A stretch of 64,000 nt of DNA, from the NCBI RefSeq assembly GCF_030272615.1, contig NC_081415.1, positions 230,042,803 through 230,106,802 on the forward strand. The letters are read 5' to 3'. The notes beneath the pieces are model-generated. The model was not told where the DNA came from, did not search any database, and saw only the letters and a list, made by a program, of their open reading frames with translations. The position numbers were made by a program, and so were the translations under genes. Source of the DNA: Cryptomeria japonica (Eukaryota > Streptophyta > Pinopsida > Cupressales > Cupressaceae). Shown here piece after piece: positions 1 through 10,824 of the stretch (position 1 is the stretch's first letter; each line of letters starts with the position of its first letter).

Positions 1-618
1 TGGTGTACAACTTGTGATGGGCCATATTCTCTTTATTAGTGTCTTGTGGCCTAGGCATTAAATGAATATATGAAGGGTGATGGTGAGTTGAGATATCAGA
101 ATGAGGATAGGAATGTTGTCAATATGTTTGAAACCATTGTTGAAAGTGATGATGAGTCCTAAAAAAGTGAAGCTAGCAGGTATGATATACTGAGTGATAA
201 TGAAGGTTATCAAGGTCAGCTAACAATTGATTGGCACCCCACTTTGAATGTGGTGACATTCGAGGATGAAGAAGTTCATCTCAGAAGGCCCAGTGAAGAA
301 GAGGTCAAAAATCTCACTAAGGCTTCTATAGCTAAAGCCAAACATAACTACAATTTGAGAAGAAACAAAAGGGATGGAGATTATAGGGAATCCGCTTCTA
401 TGTTCATGAAATAAGTATCTCAGAAAAAGATGGCAAGCAATAACACTTCACCCAAAGATGACCCTATAAAATAAAATAGATCCAAAGATGTGGCAAAGAA
501 TGCAGATAACAATACTACTAGCACTTTGCAAGGGACTGCTGCAGCTAAAAAGGCAAGCTAGCCAAAAATAGAAAAGGTTAAAACACATACTGAGTCAATC
601 GTTAACTCCACATTTGAT
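1..618 (+). pseudogene. Element A: gag C-terminus and gag-protease linker, remnant
   Basis: This is the start of the visible part of a Tat-like Ty3/gypsy polyprotein; the 5' end lies outside the window. Frame 1 reads straight into the protease region at 619 but carries six in-frame stops (37, 52, 160, 412, 472, 559). The first residues contain a C-x2-C-x3-Y-x4-C pattern that resembles a gag zinc knuckle with Tyr in place of His. It is followed by an acidic stretch and then a basic, Lys/Asn/Ser-rich linker. There is no indel over 600 bases, so the frame itself is preserved. Reading it as gag tail rests mainly on its position before the protease; the zinc-knuckle reading is tentative. Confidence 0.55.
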
Positions 619-1300
619 ATGACTCAAGCTTTAATCCAAATGAAAGTTACATTGCCATTGGTAGAACAGATGAAAATAAAAGAGCACCGAGGAGTTGTTC
701 TTTCTTTATTTTCTAATATATTAGATAATAATGCATCTTCACCTGTAGATACCAAAAAGGATGAAAAGGATCAGGAGCAGCATACTCTAGAGATATATGT
801 TGGAACAACAATTACTCAAGAACCTTCCCAGGTTGATCCATTTTATGTAACCTTATTAGTCAATAATAGGCTAATTAAAAATTGTATGATAGACTCAGGT
901 GTTGCTGTGAATGTGATGCCATATGGTATCATGAAAGAATTGGGATTATCAGTGAGTACTGTGTATGGGAAATGCTATGCCATGGACAATAGAGAAGTGC
1001 CTGTGGTAGGTACAATGAGGGATGTAGAGGTAAAGATAGCAGCATTTCCTGAAGCAACTTATAAGATGGATGTCATAGTAACTGACACAAAACCCCATTA
1101 TGGCATGCTATTATCCAAACAATGGGCTGCAACAGTTGGAGGAAACATGCAATTAGATCTTTCATATGCAACAATCCCAGTAAATGGAAGCCAGGCTAAG
1201 TTATATAGAAAACCACGTGCTCCTAGGGTAATTAAGAAGATAGGCCCTGATATGTTGAATTGTATGATTGATGTGGACCTTGACAATTTCAGAGTACATC
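619..1300 (+). pseudogene. Element A: retropepsin-like aspartic protease
   Basis: Retroviral-type aspartic protease that would cleave the gag-pol polyprotein. The active-site motif D-S-G is at 892-900, followed by V-A-V-N-V and a hydrophobic run, as in Tat elements. A downstream G-M-L-L-S segment near 1105 matches the second conserved flap/helix block of plant retropepsins. The reading frame is open here from 619 to 1593 (324 codons) and also includes the first part of the next domain. It is part of a single polyprotein and not an independent gene; the ATG at 619 is just the first Met after a stop. Broken up- and downstream by in-frame stops. Confidence 0.8.
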
Positions 1301-1362
1301 CAATTCAACCTCAATTGAAAAATACTGATCCCATTGTCAATGAATTGGAATCTCGACAAGAA

Positions 1363-1790
1363 GGCTTGTGGCATATGTACTTTGATGGAGCTTGCCCGAA
1401 AGAAGGGTTTGGAGTAGGAGTTCTTTTTGTGTCTCCATCAGGTATCACTTTCAAGTATTCTTTTCTATTGGCTTTCAAATGTACAAACAACACAGCTGAA
1501 TACGAGGCCTTATTATTGGGGCTGAAAATTGCTAAGAAACATGGCATTCAGTTGTTAAAAGAATTTGGTGATTTAGAAATGGTAGTTTGCTAGATAAGGT
1601 CAAGCTATGCATAAAAAAATGACCATTTGAAAAGGTACAAACATGTTGTGTGGGATATAATTGAGTATTTTAATGCATTTTCTATTGACTGCGTCGAAAG
1701 ATCTAAAAATATCATGGCCGATTTCTTAGCTAATGTTGCATTGAGGAATGATGATGTAACATTGACCGGTGTATCTACAGTCGAGATAAA
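1363..1790 (+). pseudogene. Element A: archaeal/plant-type RNase H (aRNH) placed before RT
   Basis: Second RNase H domain of the kind found in Tat elements and in plant reverse-transcriptase-like (RVT_3) proteins. It begins with W-H-M-Y-F-D-G-A (1369 on). All four catalytic acids are visible: Asp in F-D-G, Glu in T-A-E-Y-E-A-L, Asp in F-G-D-L-E-M, and Asp in M-A-D-F-L-A. Stops at 1591 and 1612 interrupt it without changing frame. Its location is notable: it lies between protease and reverse transcriptase, whereas the arrangement usually described for Tat elements has it after the Ty3 RNase H. Element K in this window has the same order. Confidence 0.82.
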
Positions 1791-3090
1791 AGCCAGACCT
1801 ACTATTCTAGAAAATGTGTATAATTGATAGGTATTTGAAGATGATGATGACATGATGAGATTTGTATAATGCATTGATGAGTATGATGGACAAAAGATCG
1901 ACTGTAATGCATTGGTAGAGGTGGTAGATGATCGAGAGATTCTATTTGGGAATCACATAGTTCAACTAGAAACCAATGAAATACCTAAAGGATTGGTTGA
2001 GTTGGAAGGTATTTTTAGTTATAATGACAGTCATTTGCATCAAAAGTCAACCACCAGATTAGAGGAGTTGGAAGAAGTGAACTTACAGACATAATCATCC
2101 CCTAAGTTGGTATATATTGGGAAGAACTTGGCTCCTCACATTAAATCCAACCTCATTAAATTATTAAGAAAGTATAAACATGTTTTTGCTTGGTCATATG
2201 AGGACCTGAAGGTGTACAAACAAGATCTATTTCAACATGAAATTCCTCTGCATCTAGATGCTAAGCCTTTTCGACAGAAGCAAAGACCTATCAACCCCCT
2301 TTTGGAGACCAAGATGCAACAAGAGTTAGCCAAGTTGAGGGAAGGGGGAATTATTAAGCCTATAAGACATTCATCATGGGTGTCCAACTTAGTCCTAGTC
2401 AGAAAGAAGAATGGGGACATAAGGCTTTGTGTTGATTTCAGAAATTTGAATGTTGCTTCTTTGAAAGATAACTATTCTTCTCCAAATATGGAGGCTATGT
2501 GACAAAGAGTAACTGGGTGTGACTTATTTTCCATGATGGATGGTTTCTCAGGATACAATCAAGTATTAGTGAAAGAGTCTGAACAGTTAAAACTGCCTTT
2601 ACTACCCCTTGGGGAACATATGTTTATGTGAGAATGTCATTTGGCCTAAAGAATGCCAAAGCTACCTTTCAAAGAGTGATGGATGTGGATTTTAAAGAGT
2701 TTATTAACATCATAATGGTAGTTTACCAGGATGATTTAACATGCTTCTCTAAGAAAGCAGATGATCATTGTGGTCATCTGGAAAAGGTTTTTTATAAGGC
2801 TCTAGAGTTTGGTGTGTCATTAAACCCAAAGAAATGCCATTTTGCAGTCACTGAAGGGAAATTACTTGGGCATATTGTCTCCAAAGAAGGAGTTAGAATA
2901 GACCCTGAAAGGATTGAGGCTAGAAATAATGTACCTACGCCAAAGAATATCAAAGGAATTCAGTCCTTTTTGGGCAAAGTAAATTTTGTTAGAAGATTTA
3001 TTGCTAACTTTGCTGAAATTATGAAACTTATTGTCAAGTTACTGAAGAAGGATACAAAGTTTTCTCGGAGTGAAGAGGCAACACAAGCTT
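1791..3090 (+). pseudogene. Element A: reverse transcriptase
   Basis: Ty3/gypsy reverse transcriptase preceded by a 100-residue linker (1831-2106). Visible blocks are L-V-R-K-K-N-G-D-I-R-L-C-V-D-F-R-N-L-N (about 2392-2448), the D-L-F-S-M-M-D-G-F-S-G-Y palm motif, F-G-L-K-N-A, and the catalytic Y-Q-D-D at 2724-2735. The usual gypsy box is Y-[VIL]-D-D, but the Gln variant is in an otherwise well-kept context. Stops occur at 1825, 1828, 1867, 2092 and 2500. A single-base loss near 2588 moves the reading from frame 1 to frame 3, the only frameshift I see in the whole polyprotein. Connection domain S-F-L-G-K-V-N-F-V-R-R-F follows near 2970. Confidence 0.88.
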
Positions 3091-3608
3091 TTGATAAGGT
3101 TAAAAAGGCTATTCAGGAGGCACCTGTGTTGAAATCCCCTGATTATACTAAGCCTTTCTCACTATTTTCTTTTGCTTCTTATCATACAGTAGCGACAATT
3201 CTTCTTTAGAAAGATGATGAGGGATATGATCATCCAATTGCTTTCTATAGTAAATCATTACAGGCTGTTGAGTTGAAATACGAGGTCATGGAAAAGCAAG
3301 CATATGCCCTATTCAAGACTGTGAAAGCCTTTAGGCCATATTTTGTAAATTTAGAAATAGTTGCTTATGTCCCCCATGTGGCTGTTAAAGACATTTTATC
3401 TCAGTCCGAGGTCACTGGTAAAAGATGCAGGTAGATAACCAGAATACAAGAGTTTGACTTGGAGATTAAGATCACCAAACTAGTGAGAGGACTAGGCCTT
3501 GCCAAATTGATGGCTGAGTCAAATTTGATTGATGTTGATGTTAACAATGTTGAAATCAAGGAAGTCCTAGTGACAAGTATTGAGACACAACCTTGGTAAT
3601 CAAAAGTA
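3091..3608 (+). pseudogene. Element A: Ty3-type RNase H (gRNH) and linker to integrase
   Basis: Standard Ty3 RNase H position after the connection domain. It aligns as F-S-L-F-S-F-A-S, then I-A-F-Y-S-K-S-L, L-K-Y-E-V-M-E-K-Q-A-Y-A, then V-A-Y-V-P-H. The positions that hold catalytic Asp in active enzymes (S-D-A-S and T-D-H) are here Phe-Ala-Ser and Ala-Tyr-Val-Pro, so two acidic residues are missing while the Glu is kept. I infer a non-catalytic tether, with catalysis left to the second RNase H upstream. In-frame stops are at 3207, 3432 and 3597. The linker contains the E-F-D-L-E-I-K block typical of Tat elements. Confidence 0.8.
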
Positions 3609-4850
3609 GTGCATTTTCTGAGAGATGCAACATACCCAGAGGGAATGACTAAAAATCAGAGAAGGACATTGAAACTGAAGTCTCAAAAATATGTCCTCAT
3701 TCAAGGGGATTTATATTGGAGAAATAGAGATGGGGCATTGCTGATGTGTTTAGACAATTCCCAAGCTCGAAGGATGTTGACTGAAATGCATAATGGAGTA
3801 TGTGGAGGTCATTACTCGGCCAAGACCACAGTTGGTAAAATAGTCAGGTCCGGGTACTATTGGCCTATGCTATTTAAGGATGCCCATGAGCATGTTCAGA
3901 AGTGTGATCCATGCCAAAAAATTTCTTCCAAGTTAAAGTATGAAGGAGATTTGCCCCTTAACTCAGTTACAGTGGAAGCTCCTTTTGTCCAGTGGGGCAT
4001 TGACTTTATTGGGGAGATAGCATAGAAGTTAGGTAGGGGTCATAGATGGATTGTGGTGGCCATTGCTTATTTCACTAAATGGATTGAGGCTATACCAACT
4101 AGAAGGGAAACCAATAAAGTTGTCATCGAGTTTCCGATGGATAATGTGATAACACAGTTTGGTGTGCCTGTAAAACTAATAATGGACAATGCTATGAGCT
4201 TTAGATTAGAGGAATTCATTGAATTCTGTGCTAGCCATGGAATTATCATGTCATATTATTCACCATACCATCCACAAGGTAATGGCCAAGCAGAATCCAG
4301 CAATAAAAGCCTTTTAAATATTATCAAGAAAATTCTTGAGCCGAATAAAAGGTCTTGGGATCAGAAACTCAAGTTGGCCCTATGGGCAGACATGATTACT
4401 ATGAAGAAAGTAATTGGTACGTCACCATTTGAACTAGTTTATGGAACACAGACCAGGGTACCAGTTAATAATCTCCTCCCTGTATACAAATTCCTACAAG
4501 CTGAGGAATTGGAATTGTCAAAACCCATGGAAGACAGAATGGTTCAAATGGTGGAAATGGAAGAAATCAGAACTTTGGCTCACAAAAGAAATTTGAAGCT
4601 CCAATTACAGTCCAAGTATCTTTTTGACAAGAGAACCACATTAAGGAAATTTCAAATTGATGACATGGTTCTTCAATGGAATGCAAGAGGACAAGATAAA
4701 GGCAAGCATAAGAAGTTTGAATCACTATGGATAGGCCCATTTATTGTCTGTGATATTAATGGAAAGGATTCATACCTTTTGAAAAGGATGAATGGTGAAG
4801 TACATGAATTTCCGGTGCATGGCCAATTCCTGAAGTACTACTTCTCTTAG
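3609..4850 (+). pseudogene. Element A: integrase
   Basis: Ty3/gypsy integrase that would insert the element cDNA. An H-x5-H zinc-binding half (H-N-G-V-C-G-G-H) pairs with C-D-P-C about 30 residues later. The catalytic triad is visible: Asp in W-G-I-D-F-I-G, Asp in I-M-D-N-A (normally D-N-G), and Glu in N-G-Q-A-E (4293-4295), with exactly 35 residues between the last two. The C-terminus has the W-I-G-P-F motif and ends H-G-Q-F-L-K-Y-Y. There is no chromodomain, which fits Tat rather than chromoviruses. One in-frame stop (4023) splits it. The TAG at 4848 may be the true end. Confidence 0.88.
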
Positions 4851-5320
4851 TTTTTTGCTCTTATCCATGCATAGTAGGTTGTATATATTAGGTTTGCTTC
4901 TCTTTTTTCTTTAGGGCTTGTTTCTTGGTCTGCTCTCCAGAGTTTTTCTATGTTCTTGTGTTGGTCTTGCATCCAACCATCCCCAATCAGAGCCGATGTT
5001 TTCAGTATTTTGAGTGTTGAGATTTTCTCCTTTCAATCTGTTTTAGTCAGCAAGGTTTCAATGTTTCATTTTCCTCTAAGAGTTATTTTTCTAAGGGTTT
5101 AGGGTTTTGCAATTTAATTTTTTTATCTTGTAAGCCTTGCGTTTATGTTTCCTTGTTACCTTTTTCCACTTAAGTGGAAGGGTCGATCTGTTGTTAGAAA
5201 GGGGGTCCCTTTTTAAGGTCTTTGCTTAGGCGGGTTATAACATTTTATTTGTCTTATCCCCCTTTTCCTAAGTTTTATTTCACTTTTATTTGTTTGTCGA
5301 GTTTTGTAACAATTGTGCAA
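4851..5320 (+). other. Non-coding, T-rich stretch after integrase
   Basis: No supportable gene. T- and pyrimidine-rich 3' untranslated-type DNA of element A. I see no clear LTR boundary or polypurine tract here. Confidence 0.4.
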
Positions 5321-6440
5321 GTTCCAGTTGATCCAATGATGCGTGTTGCTTCGCAATGCAAAGAAGCATGAGAGTTATCTTTTGCGAAGCAGCGAAAAGG
5401 TGGCGGGCTTGAGCAAGTAAGCGGCTCCCGAGGTAAAGGTTGAGAACCTTGCGGTTGATCCAACGATGCGCATTGTTTCACAATGCGAAGGTGCAAGATG
5501 GTTACCCTTTGCGAAGCAGCGAAAATGGTACGTATGGGAAAGGCAAGCTAAAGACCAACCATCTCCAAGGTGATCGAATGATGGTCGTTGTTTTGCAATG
5601 CAAAGAACCACAATGGTTACCCTTCGCGAAACAACGAAAAGGTGGTGGGCCCGGCAAGTAAGCAGCTCCCGAGTTAAAGGCCAAGAATCTTCTAGGTAAT
5701 CTAATGACAAGCATTGTTTCACGATGCGAAGGTGCGGGAAGTTTACTCTTTGTGAAACAATGAAAAGGAGTTGGTTGTTACGTGGCAGATTAGGTGGCAA
5801 GACAACTAGATATGCGGATGAAGCAGAGGGTGATCTGTCAATAGGATGCGTGGCTCCAAATAGATTTCCAGTTGGTCTGTTTGATAAAGTGGTAGTGTTG
5901 ATGAAATCCATGGTTTAGTGAGACACGTGGCGGTTTAGATGTGGATCCCGATAGAGTTCTTGAGCTAATAAGTGACTGACACATGGAGATATTTACCAGA
6001 AGTTTGCAAATGAGTGAATTTGCACAAAGGGCCCACTTTGAAGGCTAAAGTAGCTAAAGACCGAGCATCTGGTTCTTGATCGTACGTCGCACATTGTTTC
6101 GCAATGCGAAGGTGCTCAGTGGTTACCCTCCGCAAAACAGAAAAAAACCACTAGAGATGGCGGTTATAGACGGTTATAAAGACAAATAGTCATGGTGAAG
6201 GATAGAGGTCAAGCGATTAGTTGTTGATCAGACACCGCGCGTTGTTTCGCAATGCAAAGTACCATGATGTTTACTCTTCGTGAAACAACAAAAGGATGGT
6301 GGGGCCTATTTCTAAAGGAGGATGACTCGGGTAAGGTAAAGAATGTGCACATTTTGCATGACCTGACAATGCACGTTGTTTTGCAATGAAAAGATGCATG
6401 AAGTTTACTCTTCGCGAAATAGCGAAAAGGCAAAACACTT
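5321..6440 (+). repeat. Seven-copy hairpin repeat array
   Basis: Seven diverged copies of a 50-60 bp unit, with left arms near 5345, 5472, 5586, 5713, 6092, 6240 and 6374. Each has a left arm such as GTTGCTTCGCAA, a 25-35 nt spacer containing GGTTAC or a variant, and a right arm such as TTGCGAAGCAGC followed by GAAAA. Copy 1 pairs over 12 bp with one wobble; copy 4 pairs perfectly as ATTGTTTCAC with GTGAAACAAT. Copies 1 to 4 form two 241-bp dimers (copy 1 to 3 and copy 2 to 4). Open frames on both strands inside the array are by-products of the repeat. Tandem repeats are known in the 3' untranslated part of Tat/Ogre elements, which fits the position after integrase. Confidence 0.85.
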
Positions 6441-6740
6441 AGAGAAATTTTGTTGTCCGTTGGAGCCATTTTTCGAATTCGATTACAAATTAATTGCTGA
6501 AGCATGTGGCTTAATTGATTCTAATCAATGCTCAATTTTCATAATAATATTTAAATGAGTTGAAGTTTTGGTGTGAGTTCAAGGAATCTTATAGAGGAAC
6601 CAGTGCATAGAGCGAATTTTCTCAAACAACAAGTAAGTTTCTACAAATTGTTTAACAATTACAGTTTGATTGATATCACTGGGTGTTTGATTTCTCAAAG
6701 AATCTGTCTAAGATTTAATTGAAATAATTATAATTCTGGG
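6441..6740 (+). other. Spacer between hairpin array and accessory ORF
   Basis: No gene. It ends with an in-frame TGA seven codons before the ATG at 6741, which supports that ATG as the start of the next ORF. Confidence 0.4.
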
Positions 6741-8318
6741 ATGGCACCATGAAGAGAATTCAGGGGGAAGGTTTATTACCAGGAGAGAGCCATTTGTGAT
6801 GACTTTTTAGAGCAATTAACTAGGTCCACTAATGCTTCAACTAAAGTAAAGGAATTGGTGCCTAAAGCTTCCCACCTGAGAATTGGCGATAGTTTATATG
6901 ATAAAGGGAATTGGTTGAGGGATCCCCAGATAGGAATATCAGGCTTAAAACTCTTCAAAGTGGGGTTCGGCCAGAGAAATTCCCATGCTCCAATGAATAG
7001 TATATAAGAATTAAACGTTGGGAAGCTCATAGTCCCTGGGGTTTTCATGGATGTGGACCGGCTAACCCAAATTGTAAATAATTATGATCCCGAGACCAGG
7101 ACTGTGAAGAATGTAAATGGTGGGTCTCTAATTGAAATAAATGATGATGAGTTCAGGAGAGTTTTCAGACTTAGTGAGGTATCAAATTATTTAGAGCCCA
7201 TCAATTTTGAAACACTGGCAAAGGTTTATGAGGCACAGAGAGATCACCTCAGAAATGGCCCCTTGAAAGAATTCTTCGCCAAAATAGGAGGACTGATAGT
7301 TGTAGGCCCTAGAACCATGGAACCCTTCTCTTTAAACCTATTTACTTTGAGGGCTAAAGGGATGTATTGGTCCTTATGTCAGATTCTTGGGGAAGATGCA
7401 AAAACTACTATGCCAACCCACTATATGCTCATGATAGCATATATTTTGAACCCATCTCTGGCCGTGACTTTTGATTTTGCACCTTATCTCATTGATGTCA
7501 TTCATGAGGGATTGATAGGGATAAATAATTCTAAGGTGGACAGACCTTTTGGATGGTATTCTCTCCTTATGCACATGCTTTTATTTAAAGGTGCTGAATA
7601 TTTTGCTAATGAAATGGACCTGATCAAGGAAAAGGATGGAGAGGAGATGCTTGTTCAATTATGGAGCACAATTTTGTCTTGGGATAGAGAAGATGCAAGT
7701 TACTTGAAGTTTGATAGATGTTTTGCATCTAGGCTTAGAATCCTGTTATGTCCACAGAATCCTAGGATTCCTACAACTCTCTTTGAATTCCTTAGGCCTA
7801 AAGAATTTGTTGAAGGCATCAAAATTATGCACAGCTGGGGTGATATATATTTGTACCCTGTCTCTAGTGTATTCAAATTTTATGATTTTAGAGGAACTCC
7901 ATATTTGTTCCCCTATCAAGTCCCATTGAAGATAGGAATTGTTGAAATCTTGAGGCAAATTGGAGGTTTGCAAGAAGCAAAGTTGACAAATAGGGGGAAA
8001 TGAACAATTTTCCCAACTGTTACAATAGCACATCAATTTGTAATCACCAAGGGTGGTTGGACACATTTTGATGATTTCTTTCAGCCATACATGTTGTCTA
8101 TTGCAGTGGCAAGGTTTGTTGATCTGGAGGATTTCTTTAATGGTATGTTCAAGAAGAGGGTCCTATGTAAAGGTAAAGCACACCAGTTTCACTTGCTCGA
8201 GGATTTAATAAGGAACGAGTTCAATTTGGCTGAGCAAGAAATTAGGAAGGAAAAATGGCTAGCTTTTAAGAAGATTTTGGATTTCATTCACTATTTTGAC
8301 AACAATTATGATCCTCTG

Positions 8319-8340
8319 GTTAGTTTTCATCTTTTTTCAG
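8319..8340 (+). other. 22-nt GT-AG segment whose removal restores the ORF
   Basis: Sequence starts GTTAGT and ends TTTTTTCAG. Upstream frame 3 (ending Y-D-P-L) and downstream frame 1 (starting E-T-I-K-F-L) join exactly if it is removed. It looks like the two ends of an intron, but 22 nt is well below the usual plant minimum, so it may be an intron shortened by deletion or a chance insertion. Confidence 0.4.
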
Positions 8341-10014
8341 GAAACGATTAAGTTTTTGGTTGATTATTTTGAGGATTTAATGCAAACTCTGAAGGAGAAG
8401 AAGGAGGTTGTGATGAAAGCCAATCTTGAAAAGGCCAAATTGGTTGTAGCCAACCCCTCCTATGCCAAGATGATCTCTCCAAAAAAATATACAGTGCAGA
8501 AAAGGTCAAAGTATAGTGTACTAATGCCAATAAGGGAGGAACCTTCTACATCAAAAGGAAAAAGGGCATTAGAAGATGTGGTTGAGATTGCAGATTCCCC
8601 TAAAAGGCAGAAAATAAGGGCAGAAGTGGAGACAGAGGAGCCCTTGTATTCTCCTTCCCAATCCCCAACACATATAGGGGATGAATATGTAGTAGCAGAG
8701 CAACTGTTTCAATTAGGAAGTCTTGGGGAAATTGTTCTCACTTATGAGGAGTTACAAGAAGGAATGCCTGAAGAACCAGCAAGTGCCCAAATGGACTTAA
8801 CTACAGAGGAATTTATAGGTAAAGAACTAGACCCTGTCATTAAGCAGGCCAATGAGGATTTTTTGGCAGATGATAGTTTTATCAAAGCATGGTCCTTTTT
8901 GTAGTTTGTTTGGAGAAAAAATATAGACCAGTTCAAGGCAAGATGTGAGTAAAGAAAAAATGAATGTCCTCACAAAGATACATCTACACTTGAGGCAGAT
9001 GTAAAGGAAAAAGTATTGATAGAATTTGGGACTATTACCCCAGAGCAAGGAAGGAAGATGATTGCAGAAGTGGGAGTTTTTATTCTCCCTGAATGGGATA
9101 TAGCAGATGCATTAGTACTTGAGGAAATAAGGAAGGAAACAAAGCCCTTGGAAGGAGTGACTTATAGTAATTATCATGTTGCCCTAGTCATGTGGTCAAT
9201 AAGAAGGGAGGAGAGAAAAAAGAGGAAGGACACCTTAGAGTCCAACTATCTCGGAGGCATGATTGTGAAGAGAGTGAAGGACAAAGGGGTAGTGGAGGCT
9301 GCTAGCACAATTTTGGAATCAACAAAATTAAATATGGTTGTAGCCGAGAAAGAGGCCAAGGAAAAGGATGATCTCCAGATTAAGTTGGAGTTAATCCTAA
9401 AAGCTTATAATGAAGCTAAAGTTAAAATAGCTTAGAAGGATAGTACAATTGTAAAATTGAAGAATCAAATAGGAGGGCAACATCAGAGAGGTGAATCTTC
9501 TACCTTGATGATTGCCTCTTCTCCAGATAAACCTCCATCTTCTAGTCCAATCATTGAGTTTCCCTTGTCCCCTATAACTTCCGGTTTTCAATCTACTGAG
9601 TCTATCCAAGATGAAATGGAAAAGTTGAAGCAGGCTTAGGCTATGTTTGCAAGTAAATATAAGGAGAAGGTCAAGGGGACAATTTTAAAGTTTGCTGACA
9701 CAATAGGGGCTTCTATTTTGTATATATATATGAAAAGAGTTTTGAGCATGTTGACTAATTTAAAGGAAGACAAGGCTACTCTGGAGCCAATTTTAAATAA
9801 ATGGATGGCAAGGGAAGTGGACTTGGAACTTATGTGCTCATCCCATGAAGAGGCAGGTGCTGATGCCACTATTAAATCCACATGTGAGTTGGTTAAAGGT
9901 ATGTCTAGGTTGGCAGAAGGAAGAGCTGGTCTAGAAAGAAAAGCAAACTTGTATAGGAAGGAATATGCTAACTAGAAGTTTGAATTATTTCCTAGAGGTT
10001 TTGTTAGTACAAGC

Positions 10015-10824
10015 TGCAGACACCTAAAATTGTCATGTCTAATTAAATAAATATATTTATTTATTTAATTACTTTAGCCTAATTCTTCTATTAATTAAAT
10101 GAATATTTATTTATTTAATTAATTCATTTATCCTCTTCTAGCCTTATTTCTTATTTAAATAAATACATTTATTTATTTAAATTATCATTTTCCTAAATTA
10201 AATAAATACTCTTATTTATTTAATTGATCCCACTTCTTCTATTAATGAATTAAATTTTTTTTCTACCTATGACACATGTCATTCATCTCTTAATTCCTAC
10301 ACTACTTACCCTTTCATTATTTTCTTATTTTCTTTACCTACCCTCTAATCCTAGCTGACCATTTATCTTTTACACCTCTCAATCTTATCCCTCCATTTCT
10401 TATAGTGTCTTCTATATAAGAGGATACTTCTCTCATTATCAACTCTATTCAACCCTAATCAATCTCCTAATCATTCTAATGATTATATTCAACTAATCAG
10501 CTATTCAACCCCGACTACTCTAGCATTCAAACTTTCATATGTGATCAAGCCTACTTGCAACCACATTTCCATTCTTTGTTGAGCTCTTTTGCACAAATAA
10601 AATATGAGAGTAAATATATCAAGCAAGATCAATGGAGATAGGAAGAATGGAGATTCAAACCTTATTGGACATGTGATGGTATAATCTTTGTGATTTCATT
10701 TGATTTACATTGTCTTAGGTAATCTTCATATGTTATGGTGGATCTTTGTTGTTGTTAGGCTAGGGTTTTGTGGTTGAATTCATTTAGTGTTTCAATGTTG
10801 TTGTTTCCACTTTCACCATAAACA
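10015..10824 (+). mobile_element. Solo LTR, 810 bp, with 5-bp target duplication CAAGC
   Basis: Starts TGCAGACACC and ends CATAAACA (TG...CA). Identical CAAGC copies flank it at 10010-10014 and 10825-10829. The first part is very AT-rich with repeated ATTTATTTAATT-type blocks; the middle has a TATA box and a pyrimidine-rich region after it. There is no internal domain, so it is a solo LTR left by recombination between LTRs. The surrounding ORF resumes in frame once the LTR and one CAAGC are removed (815 bp), which independently confirms both borders. Confidence 0.93.
10413..10420 (+). promoter_or_regulatory. TATA box of the solo LTR
   Basis: TATATAAG followed about 25-30 bases later by a C/T-rich stretch, a typical U3-R layout. 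The orientation implies the LTR reads on the plus strand. Confidence 0.6.

Noticed and set aside
1-4025. Reassigned stop codons (TAA/TAG read as Gln) in element A
   Set aside because: TGA stops also occur in frame, other elements in the window show ordinary decay with frameshifts, and the setting is plant nuclear DNA.
5275-5911. Overlapping minus- and plus-strand frames up to 178 codons with repeated F-A-K-G-N and H-C-E-T-M peptides
   Set aside because: They follow the hairpin repeat unit in every frame and strand; the periodicity belongs to the DNA repeat and no protein domain is present.
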